A DNA stretch of 45,219 bases from Deltaproteobacteria bacterium (GCA_029262315.1 JAJCZP010000277.1:1-45219), one strand, 5' to 3'. Positions 20,754 to 29,636 are shown, counted from the stretch's first letter. The notes: a model not told the origin generated them from the sequence alone. Numbers and translations: made by a program.

Positions 20754-21634
20754 GCGAAACCCCGAGGGCCGTGTACATCGACGGTCGGCTACACCCGCCC
20801 GAAGAGGCTACGATCTCGGTTCTGGACCACGGCCTCCTCTACGGCGACGGTGTGTTCGAGGGCATCCGCATCTACGCACGGCGTCCGTTTCGTCTCGACG
20901 CACATCTGGCGCGACTCGAAGCCTCGGCCCACGCCATTGCGCTGCTGGTACCGCTCGATCGCGCCGGGCTGGCAACGGCTGTTCGCGACACCGTCCGGGC
21001 CAATCGCCAGGCGGACGGCTACATCCGGATGGTGCTGACGCGCGGCGACGGTTCGCTCGGTCTCGACCCGCTCAGCTGCCACCACCCGCGATTGATCATC
21101 ATCGTGGCCGAGGTGTCGGTCTATCCGCCAGATCACTACGTGGACGGGATCCGTGTGATCACGGCCGCGACCCGCCAGGTGCCGATGGCCAGCGTCGACG
21201 CTCGCATCAAGTCGCTGAACTACCTGAAGAACGTGCTCGCGCGCCTCGAAGCCCACGAGGCCGGCGCCGCGGAGGCGCTCATGTTGAACCATGAGGGGTT
21301 CGTCGCCGAATGCACAGCCGACAACGTCTTCGTACTGTCAGGCGGACGCCTGCTCACGCCCCCCGCGAGTGAAGGTGCACTCGACGGCATCACGCGTGGC
21401 GTCGTCCGCGAACTGGCCGAGCGGGCGGGCCTCGCCTTCGAGGAACGCCGGCTCGCGCGCTACGATCTCTTCGTGGCCGACGAGTGCTTCCTGACCGGCA
21501 CGGGAGCGGAGATCGTTCCGGTCATCGCCCTCGATGGACGAACAATCGGCGCCGGGACGCCAGGCCCCGTAACGCAACGTCTCGCGGCGGAACTCCGCGA
21601 ACTCGCATCCCGCGAGGGCGAACCCCTATTCTAG
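20750..21634 (+). CDS. ilvE: Class IV aminotransferase, branched-chain amino acid type
   Basis: 294-residue PLP enzyme of fold type IV. The N-terminal VYIDGRL and LDHGLLYGDGVFEGIR motifs are typical of IlvE-like and D-amino acid aminotransferases; the Schiff-base Lys is in ARIKSLNYLKN (Lys154), and the cofactor phosphate loop region is ECTADNVFVL and TGTGAEIVPV. It probably interconverts branched-chain amino acids and 2-oxo acids, but the symbol is by family only. AAAGGAGG precedes ATG 20750; start overlaps the TrmB stop by four bases. Confidence 0.93.
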   Translation: MSETPRAVYIDGRLHPPEEATISVLDHGLLYGDGVFEGIRIYARRPFRLDAHLARLEASAHAIALLVPLDRAGLATAVRDTVRANRQADGYIRMVLTRGDGSLGLDPLSCHHPRLIIIVAEVSVYPPDHYVDGIRVITAATRQVPMASVDARIKSLNYLKNVLARLEAHEAGAAEALMLNHEGFVAECTADNVFVLSGGRLLTPPASEGALDGITRGVVRELAERAGLAFEERRLARYDLFVADECFLTGTGAEIVPVIALDGRTIGAGTPGPVTQRLAAELRELASREGEPLF

Positions 21635-21681
21635 CTCGGATGCCGCGATGCCCAGCACGCCCTCGACGGTGTTCGCCTCTG

Positions 21682-21954
21682 TCAGGAGGAGCCTGCGTGC
21701 TCCTCACGGCGAGCCTGACGCTCGAGGAACTCGTCCAACTGATCGAGCGAAACCTGCGGTCCAGCAACGAGTCGCATCGGCAACGCCGAATAGGGCAGCA
21801 CCGATCCTAGCTCCCCCCCGTGGTGGCGCGCGCCCGCGTAGTGCACGCGCATCACGGGTTGCGTATAGAATGGTGGCGGCACCTCGCCGTCATACGCGCG
21901 AGCAAGCTCTTGCTCCAGGTCTTGAGAAGCGTGTCGTCCGAGATTAGACATCAT
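21682..21954 (-). CDS. Small hypothetical protein
   Basis: 90 residues beginning MMSNLGRHASQDLEQELARA, then GEVPPPFYTQPVMRVHYAGARHHGGELG and an acidic-basic tail ending VSLDQLDEFLERQARREEHAGSS. No signal peptide or membrane segment; family not recognised. GAGGGGGG lies nine bases upstream of tandem ATGs (21954 and 21951), and a good sigma-70 promoter precedes it, which is why I accept it as real although the frame is open further upstream. Convergent with the aminotransferase gene (47-bp gap). Confidence 0.6.
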   Translation of the reverse strand: MMSNLGRHASQDLEQELARAYDGEVPPPFYTQPVMRVHYAGARHHGGELGSVLPYSALPMRLVAGPQVSLDQLDEFLERQARREEHAGSS

Positions 21955-21979
21955 CGTGTGACCCCCCTCGTACGTTCGA

Positions 21980-22007
21980 ATCATAGGGCGATCCGGGCGA
22001 ACGGCAA
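21980..22007 (-). promoter_or_regulatory. Sigma-70-like promoter of the small hypothetical gene
   Basis: On the minus strand, -35 TTGCCG (22002-22007) and -10 TATGAT (21980-21985; five of six consensus bases) are 16 bases apart. Transcription would start near 21973, giving a leader of about 19 bases before the ATG at 21954. Confidence 0.5.
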
Positions 22008-22107
22008 AGCAATATCTTTCCCCATACCCGCCGGAAAAAACCCCTAGGCACCGTAGCAACACGCGCAATGGACGACCGTCACGCCCCGTGGTAGCGACTC
22101 GCCAACT

Positions 22108-23778
22108 GTGCGTCTCTCGTCCGTTCCGATTCCTCCATCGGTGGCAATCCCCCTGGGGCTCGCCATGCTCGTGGTCGTGGCGTTGGCCGCGTTTGGTCTA
22201 GATCTCGGACACCCCGCCCTCTGGGACCCAGGCGAGGGACGGTACGCGCAAACGGTACGCGAGATGATGACGAGTGGCCGCTGGCTCGTCCCGACCCTGA
22301 ACGGCGCTCCCTATCTCGACAAACCGCCGGCGTTCTTCTGGATGGTCGCCGCCTCGTTCCAGCTGTTTGGCATGCACGAGTGGGCGGCCCGGCTGCCCGC
22401 GGCACTGGCGGCGCTGGCGACCCTTGCGGCGACCGTACGATTCGCCTGGGGACGCCTCGGGCCCGCGGCCGCCATCGGTGCGGGCATCATCCTCGCCACC
22501 GCCGGCCAGTTCGTCGTTCTCGGCAGATCAGTCCGGATGGACATGGTCCTCACCATGCTCCTGACCCTGGCGCTGTTTCGCGCCTATGCTCTCTGGAAGG
22601 GTGATGGCACCGACCACACGTGGCCCGTATACCTCCTCCTGGCACTCGGCCTACTGATCAAGGGTCCGATCGCCGTACTCCTCCCCGTGCTGATCATGGG
22701 CGCGCTGACGCTCGTCACCGGGGAGTACGATCGCCTCGTGCGATTGCGCCCCGGCCCCGGCGTGCTCGTCGCGGTCCTCGTGGCCTGCATCTGGTACGTC
22801 CCCGCCGCGATCTGGTCGCCGGAGTATCTCGGCACGTTCCTGTGGCAGCAGAATGTCGGGCGCTTCCTCGGAGCGTCGACCGGACACCCGAAACCGATCT
22901 GGTACTTCCTGTGGGTGCTGCCGGTGACGTTCCTTCCCTGGGCGCTGTTCCTTCCGGGCGCACTGCGCCACACGATCCGACGTGCGCGCCGATGGCATGA
23001 TCTCGATCTCTTTCTCACGTCCTGGCTGGTCGTCACCGTCGGCTTCTTCAGCGCGTCCAGTGCCAAACTAGCCACGTACGTGCTTCCGGTCTTCCCGCCG
23101 CTCGCGGTGCTCGTCGCCCGCTACGTGGTGCGCGCGGCGGCCGCTGGGCCCACCACCCAGATGAAAGCGTTTCGGGTCGCGGGAAGTATCTGGGCGCTCT
23201 TGGTCCTCATCGTCGCCGTCGGCGCCCCGCTGGCCGCCGCCTTCGCTCTGCCAGAATACGCCGGGCAGGCAGCGACCAGCCTTCTCTTGCTCCCAATCGC
23301 GGGCGGCGCGATGCTCGCCTTCCGACGTGGGCAGTGGCTCGCGGCCCCGGTTGCCATCGCGATCGGGAGCCTCGCCTTCCAGGTACTCTTCTACCGAGTG
23401 GCCGCACCCGTCGTCGACGAGTTCGCAAGTCTTCGCCGCCCCGCCGAGCTGGCACGGGCACTCCCGGACGACACCGCCATCTTCCTCTACAAAACGCGCG
23501 GGCACTCGTTCGCGTTCTACGATGGGCGTCGCCTCACCCGAGAACGCTCTCCCGACGCCACTGCCGCCCGCCTGAACGCCGACGCGCCCGCCGCCGTCCT
23601 CACGAAGGTGAAGTATTTCGAGAAACTTCGGCCACATCTGGCGCGCCCCGTCTGCATCTGGTGGCGCGGAGCCTCGGACCGGGTTCTCCTGGCGAACGTC
23701 TCATCCGGCAAGACACCCGGCATGGAGACGCTCGCCCCAACGGGGTGGGTCACCAGCCCCGGCCAACCGCCGTGCTAA
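22108..23778 (+). CDS. ArnT/PMT-family glycosyltransferase (GT-C, GT39/83-like)
   Basis: 556 residues with about 11-12 hydrophobic helices and a soluble C-terminal third. The first periplasmic loop holds LWDPGEGRYAQTVREM and the acidic catalytic-type residues followed by YLDKPPAFFWM, the layout of ArnT and related polyprenyl-phosphate-sugar transferases. Such enzymes add a sugar (for example aminoarabinose) to lipid A or another acceptor on the periplasmic side. The exact donor is unknown. GTG start at 22108; the preceding bases show no clear ribosome binding site. It is alone, without other arn genes. Confidence 0.9.
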   Translation: MRLSSVPIPPSVAIPLGLAMLVVVALAAFGLDLGHPALWDPGEGRYAQTVREMMTSGRWLVPTLNGAPYLDKPPAFFWMVAASFQLFGMHEWAARLPAALAALATLAATVRFAWGRLGPAAAIGAGIILATAGQFVVLGRSVRMDMVLTMLLTLALFRAYALWKGDGTDHTWPVYLLLALGLLIKGPIAVLLPVLIMGALTLVTGEYDRLVRLRPGPGVLVAVLVACIWYVPAAIWSPEYLGTFLWQQNVGRFLGASTGHPKPIWYFLWVLPVTFLPWALFLPGALRHTIRRARRWHDLDLFLTSWLVVTVGFFSASSAKLATYVLPVFPPLAVLVARYVVRAAAAGPTTQMKAFRVAGSIWALLVLIVAVGAPLAAAFALPEYAGQAATSLLLLPIAGGAMLAFRRGQWLAAPVAIAIGSLAFQVLFYRVAAPVVDEFASLRRPAELARALPDDTAIFLYKTRGHSFAFYDGRRLTRERSPDATAARLNADAPAAVLTKVKYFEKLRPHLARPVCIWWRGASDRVLLANVSSGKTPGMETLAPTGWVTSPGQPPC

Positions 23779-23790
23779 AGGGCGAGCAAT

Positions 23791-24198
23791 CTAGGGCGCA
23801 GAGTCGTCCTCGGGCTGCGATCGAGGAGGAACGAGCGTGAGAATCGTTCCCACCACTGGCAGTTGTCGGGCCAGATTGAACGCGCCTTCACCGAGAGCAC
23901 GACAGGCCCCGGCACCGGGCAGCTGATCGAGCGCCGTCTGAATCCGCCGCGGCATCGCCCCCACCTGGGCACCGGCCTCGCCCACCGCGGTGCTGGCCCA
24001 GCCCAGCCAAGCGTCCCACGTCCACGAGCTCTGGTTCGGGCTCTCGCCATTGCCGAGCCCCAGCTTGTCCCTGGACTGGTCGATGTCCTGCCACAACCGC
24101 CGCATGCGGGTCGGTTCGTAGCCACGCGGTCGATCGTCCTCGTACGCGGCCCGCCCGCGCCGACGCCTCGCCGGCGTGCGACGGCGGCGCTCAGCCAC
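23791..24198 (-). CDS. Hypothetical protein with Arg-rich N-terminus
   Basis: About 135 residues from GTG 24198 (MAERRRRTPARRRRGRA), continuing MRRLWQDIDQSRDKLGL, a Trp-rich stretch SSWTWDAWLGWASTA, and a moderately hydrophobic C-terminal region (LARQLPVVGTILTLVPP). The family is not recognised. It runs convergent to the glycosyltransferase (12-bp gap) and divergent from the lipoprotein at 24317. The start is uncertain; an upstream extension to 24234 and an internal ATG (MRRLWQ) are possible. Confidence 0.5.
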   Translation of the reverse strand: MAERRRRTPARRRRGRAAYEDDRPRGYEPTRMRRLWQDIDQSRDKLGLGNGESPNQSSWTWDAWLGWASTAVGEAGAQVGAMPRRIQTALDQLPGAGACRALGEGAFNLARQLPVVGTILTLVPPRSQPEDDSAP

Positions 24199-24316
24199 AC
24201 CGCCCCACGAACTTGACACTCCCCTTGAACGCAAGACGTACTCTCACGAGGGCGGCACCCTACCATCCCTATCCCACGCTTTCGACCTCGTGGGGGTTCG
24301 GGTAGCATCCGCAGCC

Positions 24317-24733
24317 ATGATCACGCGCCGCACGATGCTGTTGATGGCATGCGCCTCGTGCGCGCTCGGCTGCGAGCCGGCCGACCCGCGGCGCGGCGTC
24401 GCCGAGGACTTCATCGATCGGCTCTTCGTCGTCATCGACCAACACTCCGCCCGCGAGCTCGCTACCGGCCTGGCCGTCAAGAAACTCGATGAAGAGATTC
24501 GGCTGCGCGGCGACGTCCAGATCGACACGGCCACGCGCCAGCCCCACGTCACCTACAGCTTCATCGAAAGTCGGGGCGACGCGAGTCAGCCCGCGTCTTC
24601 GGTCGTATACGAACTCCATGTCTCGCTGGACGGTGCCGACGAGTTCACACGGCGATTGGTGCTCACGCTCCGCCAGATTGAAAGCGAGTGGCGCGTCGGG
24701 AACTACACCCTCGAAGCTGCCGTGCTCGACTGA
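24317..24733 (+). CDS. Predicted lipoprotein, hypothetical
   Basis: 138 residues. The N-terminus MITRRTMLLMACASCALGC ends in a lipobox (ALGC), so the mature protein starts at Cys19 with EP and is probably outer-membrane anchored. The remainder alternates hydrophobic and charged residues (SSVVYELHVSL, RRLVLTLRQIESEWRVGNY), suggesting an NTF2-like or cystatin-like beta-sheet domain that I cannot name with confidence. The frame is open to 24176, but only ATG 24317 gives a signal peptide. Its last 31 bases overlap the convergent MFS gene. Confidence 0.7.
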   Translation: MITRRTMLLMACASCALGCEPADPRRGVAEDFIDRLFVVIDQHSARELATGLAVKKLDEEIRLRGDVQIDTATRQPHVTYSFIESRGDASQPASSVVYELHVSLDGADEFTRRLVLTLRQIESEWRVGNYTLEAAVLD

Positions 24734-25992
24734 GCGAGTCGAGACGCCGCCGGGCGTAGACGAGAGATGGAGAGCGCGGCGAGCAGTGACAGCATTGCCA
24801 TCAGCACGATCGCGAGATCGTACCCACCCGTCCGGTCGCGCAACCATCCTACTAGAGGCAAGCCAAGCGCCTGCGAAAAAATGAGGATGGGGCTCATCCG
24901 TCCCGCGATGGCCCCGTAGTGCAAGCGCCCGAAACACTCCCCGATGATGGTCGCCTGCAGGGTCGCGTTGCCGCCCATCGCGTAGCCGTAGAGCAGGACA
25001 TAGGCGGCCAACACCATCGGATGTCGTGCGAATGGGAGTAGGAGGACACCGAAGGCCTGCAGGATGAAACACCCAAGAATCACCCGGCGATGGTCGAAGC
25101 GATCGAGGAGCGCGCCGAAGCCCAGCTTCCCGAGTACGCCGACACCCGCGGTGGCACCGAGCGCGAACGACGCGCGCTTGGCGTCGACGCCGACATCGAT
25201 GAGTAGCGGCACCTGATGCAGCAGCACCGCGGAGAGCCCCATCACGGTCAGCGAGAACGCGAACGCGATCAACCAGAAATTGGGGTCGCGGACGGCGTCG
25301 CGCGGTGTCACCGAGTGCTCGATCTCATGCTCGATCCCGAGATCCCCGCCGAAGCCCGCGCGCTCGAAGGACGGGAGTTCCGCTGGGGCCTTCCGCATGA
25401 GAAGCGCCACCGGCGGCAGGCCGACGACAATCACGATCAGACCGAGCACAACAAAGGCCTGCCGCCACCCGAACGCATCGATCAGGAACTGCGACAGCGG
25501 AACGAACAGGACACCGCCCATCGAAATACCCGCGGTCGCCACCCCGAGGGCGCGCCCCCGCCGGCGGATGAACCACCCGGCGACCGCCGTCGTGCTCGGG
25601 ATCTGCCCGAGCGATGCGGCCCCCACTGATAGGAGCGCCGCCATGACCATGTAGTACTGCGCAAGCGTCTGAACGTTCGAGAGCGCCATCAGAGCCGATC
25701 CGAGCGCCACGGCACCGACCAGCTGGAGCGGGCGCGAGCCCCACCGGTCGACGAGTCGCCCGATGATCGGTGCGGCCATCGCACCGCACAGTGACGACAA
25801 CGACAGACCGAAGGCCAGCTGCGCGCGCGTCCATCCGAACTCGTCGATGAGCGGCGTGAAGAAAACCCCGAAGCAGTAGAAGACGCAGCCGACCGTCAGA
25901 CACTGCGTCAGGAACGAGACCCCGACGATCCACCAGCCGTAGTAGACTCTGGGGCGGCGGCTCAACGGCGCAGACCAGCCGCGGCAAGGCAC
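24703..25992 (-). CDS. Major facilitator superfamily transporter (oxalate/formate or monocarboxylate-like)
   Basis: 429 residues, about 12 membrane helices. The start region RPRVYYGWWIVGVSF and the loop-2 motif GRLVDRWGSRPLQL are typical of the MFS group containing OFA (oxalate/formate antiporter-like) and monocarboxylate transporters; the second-half equivalent is GALLDRFDHRRVIL. A cytoplasmic loop after helix 6 (about 205-235) is polar. Substrate probably an organic anion. GTG start at 25990-25992 without a good ribosome binding site. Its 3' end overlaps the convergent lipoprotein gene by 31 bp. Confidence 0.92.
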   Translation of the reverse strand: MPCRGWSAPLSRRPRVYYGWWIVGVSFLTQCLTVGCVFYCFGVFFTPLIDEFGWTRAQLAFGLSLSSLCGAMAAPIIGRLVDRWGSRPLQLVGAVALGSALMALSNVQTLAQYYMVMAALLSVGAASLGQIPSTTAVAGWFIRRRGRALGVATAGISMGGVLFVPLSQFLIDAFGWRQAFVVLGLIVIVVGLPPVALLMRKAPAELPSFERAGFGGDLGIEHEIEHSVTPRDAVRDPNFWLIAFAFSLTVMGLSAVLLHQVPLLIDVGVDAKRASFALGATAGVGVLGKLGFGALLDRFDHRRVILGCFILQAFGVLLLPFARHPMVLAAYVLLYGYAMGGNATLQATIIGECFGRLHYGAIAGRMSPILIFSQALGLPLVGWLRDRTGGYDLAIVLMAMLSLLAALSISRLRPAASRLAQSSTAASRV

Positions 25993-26590
25993 TCGTCGAA
26001 GCGAGACGCGATCTCGTCTGGCGCGGTCGTGTCCCTAGCCATGCGGCTGGGAGGCTACGGTGCCCCCCGGGTCTCGTCAACGGGATTGCGGTGCCGCCAA
26101 GAGCGCCAGCGCGAGCGCCCATGGCCCGTACGCCGACACCGGAACGACGAGTACGACCGTTCCGATCGCGCTCAGGAGTCGCACCGTGCATCGCCCCACC
26201 CCCCGCACGCTCCGGCTTCTGCCGTGCGGTCGCGCACCTGTCAACGCAGCGACGAATTCTCGACGAGCGGCGCATTCGTGTTTGCGGTCCGATAGCGCGC
26301 GGCAGGTGCCATCTGCCCCGCGCACGACAGAACCACCTCGCGATAGGCGCGAGTATCGCAAGAAGGTGGGCGGCCAGCGTACACAGGTCGCGCCGTGCGA
26401 CTCCGCGCGGCCGTTCGGCAAGTATCCGACAGCGCGAAGCTACCGGCCCCGCGCGAGCGGGTGCCCCGCTCCGAAGCACGACAGCGACCCACAGCATCGC
26501 CTGTCATCCGTCGCGCTGGCACCACTCGTGCAGCGCCTGCACCACCCATGCGCCCCCCTGGCGCCTGGAGGGTCGAAAAGGAGGCTTGCG
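25993..26590. other. Intergenic region without supported gene
   Basis: 598 bp between the MFS start and the Cys-rich gene. All six frames show only Arg/Pro/Ala-rich shadows of GC-rich DNA. One minus-strand segment (26077-26190) would encode a hydrophobic tail VRLLSAIGTVVLVVPVSAYG and onward to a stop, and another minus frame near 26380 encodes a hydrophobic LAAHLLAILAPIARWF. They are in different frames, so they could be remnants of a broken membrane-protein gene, but I cannot support a pseudogene call. Confidence 0.4.
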
Positions 26591-27091
26591 ATGCGGTCCC
26601 ATCAGATAGTGACAATACTCTCCCTTGCGGCGGCGCTCACCGTCGTGATTGCGTTCGACGACGCCAACGCCGGCCAGCAGATGTGCATCCGCGAAGCTCG
26701 CGAGCTGCAGGCGGAATGCCGCGCGGCATGCCGAGACGACTTTCTCATGGAGAAGGATCTTTGTCGCGACATCGACCCCGCGTGTGGCAGCGCCTGTCGT
26801 ACAGCGTACGCCAGCTGCACGACGCCCTTTGTCGACATCCTAACGAACTGCAAAGACACATGCCGCACGACGTATCTCGCCGAGCGCGACGGATGTCCGG
26901 TCGCGGGCGATCCCGCGCGAGACGCCTGTATCGACGAGGCACAGCTGCGCGCCTTCAGTTGCCGCGACACGTGCCGCGAGAACCGTGACGTCCGCGACGG
27001 CCGGCGCGCCTGCCGGCGCGCGCGAAGCCTGTGCATACGCGCGTGTCCGCCTCCGGGTCCGAGCACACCGCCCGACCCTGGGCTCGGCTAA
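26591..27091 (+). CDS. Small secreted Cys-rich protein with Cx10Cx3C modules
   Basis: 166 residues with a Sec signal peptide (1-27, cleavage after DDANA). The mature part has five cysteine modules: three of Cx10Cx3C (starting CIREAREL, CTTPFVDI, CIDEAQLR) and two of Cx6Cx3C (starting CRDIDPAC, CRRARSLC), nearly all with Arg after the last Cys. The tail is Pro-rich (PPPGPSTPPDPG). The spacing suits disulfide-pinned helical hairpins, or metal or haem binding, but there is no CxxCH. Function unknown. AAAAGGAGG precedes ATG 26591. The second large Cys-rich gene lies 3 kb away. Confidence 0.8.
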   Translation: MRSHQIVTILSLAAALTVVIAFDDANAGQQMCIREARELQAECRAACRDDFLMEKDLCRDIDPACGSACRTAYASCTTPFVDILTNCKDTCRTTYLAERDGCPVAGDPARDACIDEAQLRAFSCRDTCRENRDVRDGRRACRRARSLCIRACPPPGPSTPPDPGLG

Positions 27092-27121
27092 CGCTCGCAG
27101 ACGCGATCGGGTAGCGTTGCC

Positions 27122-27646
27122 ATGACGCCCGATCGCGTCTACGTTCACGCCATGGCACCAGAATGCGGACTACGCCGGCCACATGGGCAGAGGAGACCAT
27201 TCGCTCTCCTCATCACCATCGTCACCGCAGCACTGACGCTCGCGCCGCTCGCGGACGCCGGCACACTCGGCCCGGAGATCCAGGCGGGACTCCGCGACAG
27301 CAGCTACGTCTACCTCGCCTCTCAGCGCAAGGATGGCGCGTTCGGTGAGCCGGCCGAGATCTGGTTCATGTTCGCCGAAGGCGCCGTGTGGGTCGGCACG
27401 CGAAAGAGCTCGTGGCGCGCCAAGCGCATTCGCGCCGGACGACCAGCAGCCACCATTGCCGTCGGCACGCGCGAGGGCCCGACTCTCACGGCGACGGGAG
27501 CGATCGTCAAGGACGAGAAGATGTACGCCACCATGTTCCGAACGTTCGCCAAGAAGTATCCGAGCGGGTGGCGCAAGCACGAAGAAGGTTTCCGCACGGG
27601 CTTCGCCGACGGCAGTCGCGTACTGATTCGCTACGACCCGCAATAG
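27122..27646 (+). CDS. Exported split-barrel flavin/F420-binding-like (PPOX-type) protein
   Basis: 174 residues. Residues about 1-46 form a signal peptide (RRPFALLITIVTAALTLAPLADA). The mature part has the pyridoxamine-phosphate-oxidase-like split barrel: SSYVYLASQRKDGAFGEPAEIWFMFAEGAVWVGT, then SWRAKRIRAGRPAATIAVG, the order seen in FMN- or F420-dependent members. Members are normally cytoplasmic, so an exported one is unusual. Starts: ATG 27122, or ATG 27152 (MAPECGLRR), which makes a more typical signal. It follows the Cys-rich gene by 30 bp on the same strand and may be co-transcribed with it. Confidence 0.75.
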   Translation: MTPDRVYVHAMAPECGLRRPHGQRRPFALLITIVTAALTLAPLADAGTLGPEIQAGLRDSSYVYLASQRKDGAFGEPAEIWFMFAEGAVWVGTRKSSWRAKRIRAGRPAATIAVGTREGPTLTATGAIVKDEKMYATMFRTFAKKYPSGWRKHEEGFRTGFADGSRVLIRYDPQ

Positions 27647-27678
27647 GCGCCCCCGAACGGTCGGAGAACCCGCTGCGG

Positions 27679-28353
27679 CTACGGTTCTCCGAAACCGCCG
27701 TCGAGGATGGTGTGGGTCTCGAGGTAGAGACCGCGCTTGAGAGCACCGTAGGTTGGGCTTGCTTTCGGCGCGAGACTGGCGGCGAGCGCGAGAGCACGCG
27801 GCAGGACATCGGGACCCGTAACGGCCTCGTCGACGATCTCCCGCTCCGCCGCCTCGCGTCCGCCGACGCGGGCACCCGTGAGTACCGTGTCGCGCACGGT
27901 GCGGGTCGTGAGCTTGGTCACGATCAACGCCGCCATGCCCGGCGCGAGTGGAAGCTGGAGATCGATCTCGGGCAGGCAGAAGTAGCCACGATCCTCCCGC
28001 ATGATCCGGTAGTCGTGCGCCAGGGTCATCATCCCGCCCGCAGCGAACGCATGCCCGTTGATCGCCGCGACGGTCGGCACCGGCAAGATCAGAATCCGAG
28101 CGAAACAACGCAGCAGAGCATCGACGAATGTTCCCGCGTCTGCCCGGCCTTCCCCTCCGAGCCAGTCGAGGTCCAATCCGTTCGAGTAGAACTTCTCGGT
28201 CCCGCCCGTCGTCACCAATGCAGCGGGCCCCTCTGCCTGCTCGACCGTGTCGAGCGCCTCGTTCAACGCCCGCAGAAACATCGGATTGAACCGATTGTCA
28301 TCCGCTCGCATCGTCAAGACGAAGACGTCACCCTCGCGTGTAAGATCGATCAT
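27679..28353 (-). CDS. Delta3-delta2-enoyl-CoA isomerase-like crotonase
   Basis: 224 residues, crotonase fold. It follows the layout of the plant/peroxisomal enoyl-CoA isomerases: FYSNGLDLDWL, PTVAAINGHAFAAGGMMTLAHDYRIMR, and GYFCLPEIDLQLPL with the conserved Glu. Likely shifts double bonds in unsaturated fatty acyl-CoA during beta-oxidation. Start ATG 28351-28353 (MIDLTREGDVFVL) matches the family; an upstream in-frame ATG at 28389 adds a basic, unconserved stretch. Convergent with the exported split-barrel gene. Confidence 0.88.
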   Translation of the reverse strand: MIDLTREGDVFVLTMRADDNRFNPMFLRALNEALDTVEQAEGPAALVTTGGTEKFYSNGLDLDWLGGEGRADAGTFVDALLRCFARILILPVPTVAAINGHAFAAGGMMTLAHDYRIMREDRGYFCLPEIDLQLPLAPGMAALIVTKLTTRTVRDTVLTGARVGGREAAEREIVDEAVTGPDVLPRALALAASLAPKASPTYGALKRGLYLETHTILDGGFGEP

Positions 28354-28490
28354 GGCATCTTTCTTGGCGCCTATCCGCCGCTGTCGCAAACATCCGCGCG
28401 CCCGACGCCCGCCGAGACTGGCATCGCCGCATCAGCACCGAGGATGGGGGTTCCGCACCACGAACTCGCGCTGGGAGAGACCTGCATGCA

Positions 28491-29636
28491 CTAGTGCCCA
28501 GGCGCGGCGCTCGTCCCGGGCTTGAAACGAAAGACGTGGTACGGCGCATGCGCGCGCATGTGGGCGTTCGAACGGAAGAGCACGTGCTGGAGCGAGCTGC
28601 AGGTGACGTACAACCACCCGTCGGGCCCGAAACCAAGCCCGTCCGGCCACCGGAAACGCGGCGTCTTCGCCCAGGTCGTCAGGGAACGGTCCGGAGCCAG
28701 CGCCATGACGGCGTCATGCTCCGGTGCGGTGATGATCACGTTATCGGACGCGTCGGTCGTGAGCCCGTCGCTCAAGGGTTTGGGACCGAAGTCCTCGACG
28801 CGGGCAGCGAGCGCCTCGTCCGAAAGTGAGGGGTCATCGAGATCACGGGCGGCTATCCGGTACATGCGATCACCGTTCACGGGTCCGTAGTAGAGCCACT
28901 CACCGCGTCGATCGAGCGCGATCGAATCGACACCAATCCGCAGGGTATAGATGCCGAGGATATCGATATCGCGCCCCCCGACCCGGAGGAGGTAGTCCTC
29001 CGGAAGAACCGACGAATGGCTGTCGAGCAGGCGTCGACTCTCCCCGGTCTGCACGTCGTAGGTGAGAAGCGCCGGCGTATGCGCGATCGGGCTCGCCTCG
29101 GCGATATAGATCTTGTCCCCCGCGGGCGACACCTGAAAATCGTTCACCATCGAGAGGAAACCCGCGACGTCACTTGGAAAGTCGTGCTGGTGCACGAGTT
29201 CGTTGGTTGCCAGATCGAAGGCCAACATACGTGGCTGGCCTTGCCCGAAGTCTGCGTGGTCGAGCGTCCACAGACGGTTCTGCTGGTCGATGCGAATGGA
29301 CAAGACCGTATGGAAGGACGGACGGCTGGGATCGTCATCCCGCTGGAAGGCCTCGCTCGGATACGGCACCGGGCGACCATCGACGAGTTCCACGACTTTG
29401 ACCGGCGGCGCACCATCCGGATGAAGCGTCAAGAATACACGCCCCTCGCGCGAGACGGCGATATTACCGGGAGGATAGTCGAGCTCGGCGACGAGCTCGA
29501 TCGCCGTATCGGGAATCGTCGGTACGCCGCTCCGGTCGTCCAAGCGACGTCCGCCGCCGAACATCATCCGCAACACCGCGGCGAGCGCGAGGACGACTAC
29601 CCCGGCGATCACCAGCACCCGAGCCAGCCTCCGCAT
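28491..29636 (-). CDS. Major royal jelly/yellow-family (MRJP) beta-propeller protein, membrane-anchored
   Basis: About 381 residues. An N-terminal anchor or signal (RRLARVLVIAGVVVLALAAVL) is followed by a six-bladed propeller of the MRJP/yellow family: SFHTVLSIRIDQQNRLWTLD, NDFQVS, IYIAEASP, and a C-terminal WPDGLGFGPDGWLYVTCSSL. Bacterial members are of unknown function; insect homologues include dopachrome-conversion enzymes. It is probably periplasmic. I start at ATG 29634-29636; an ORF extension to 29729 lacks features. Confidence 0.85.
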   Translation of the reverse strand: MRRLARVLVIAGVVVLALAAVLRMMFGGGRRLDDRSGVPTIPDTAIELVAELDYPPGNIAVSREGRVFLTLHPDGAPPVKVVELVDGRPVPYPSEAFQRDDDPSRPSFHTVLSIRIDQQNRLWTLDHADFGQGQPRMLAFDLATNELVHQHDFPSDVAGFLSMVNDFQVSPAGDKIYIAEASPIAHTPALLTYDVQTGESRRLLDSHSSVLPEDYLLRVGGRDIDILGIYTLRIGVDSIALDRRGEWLYYGPVNGDRMYRIAARDLDDPSLSDEALAARVEDFGPKPLSDGLTTDASDNVIITAPEHDAVMALAPDRSLTTWAKTPRFRWPDGLGFGPDGWLYVTCSSLQHVLFRSNAHMRAHAPYHVFRFKPGTSAAPGH

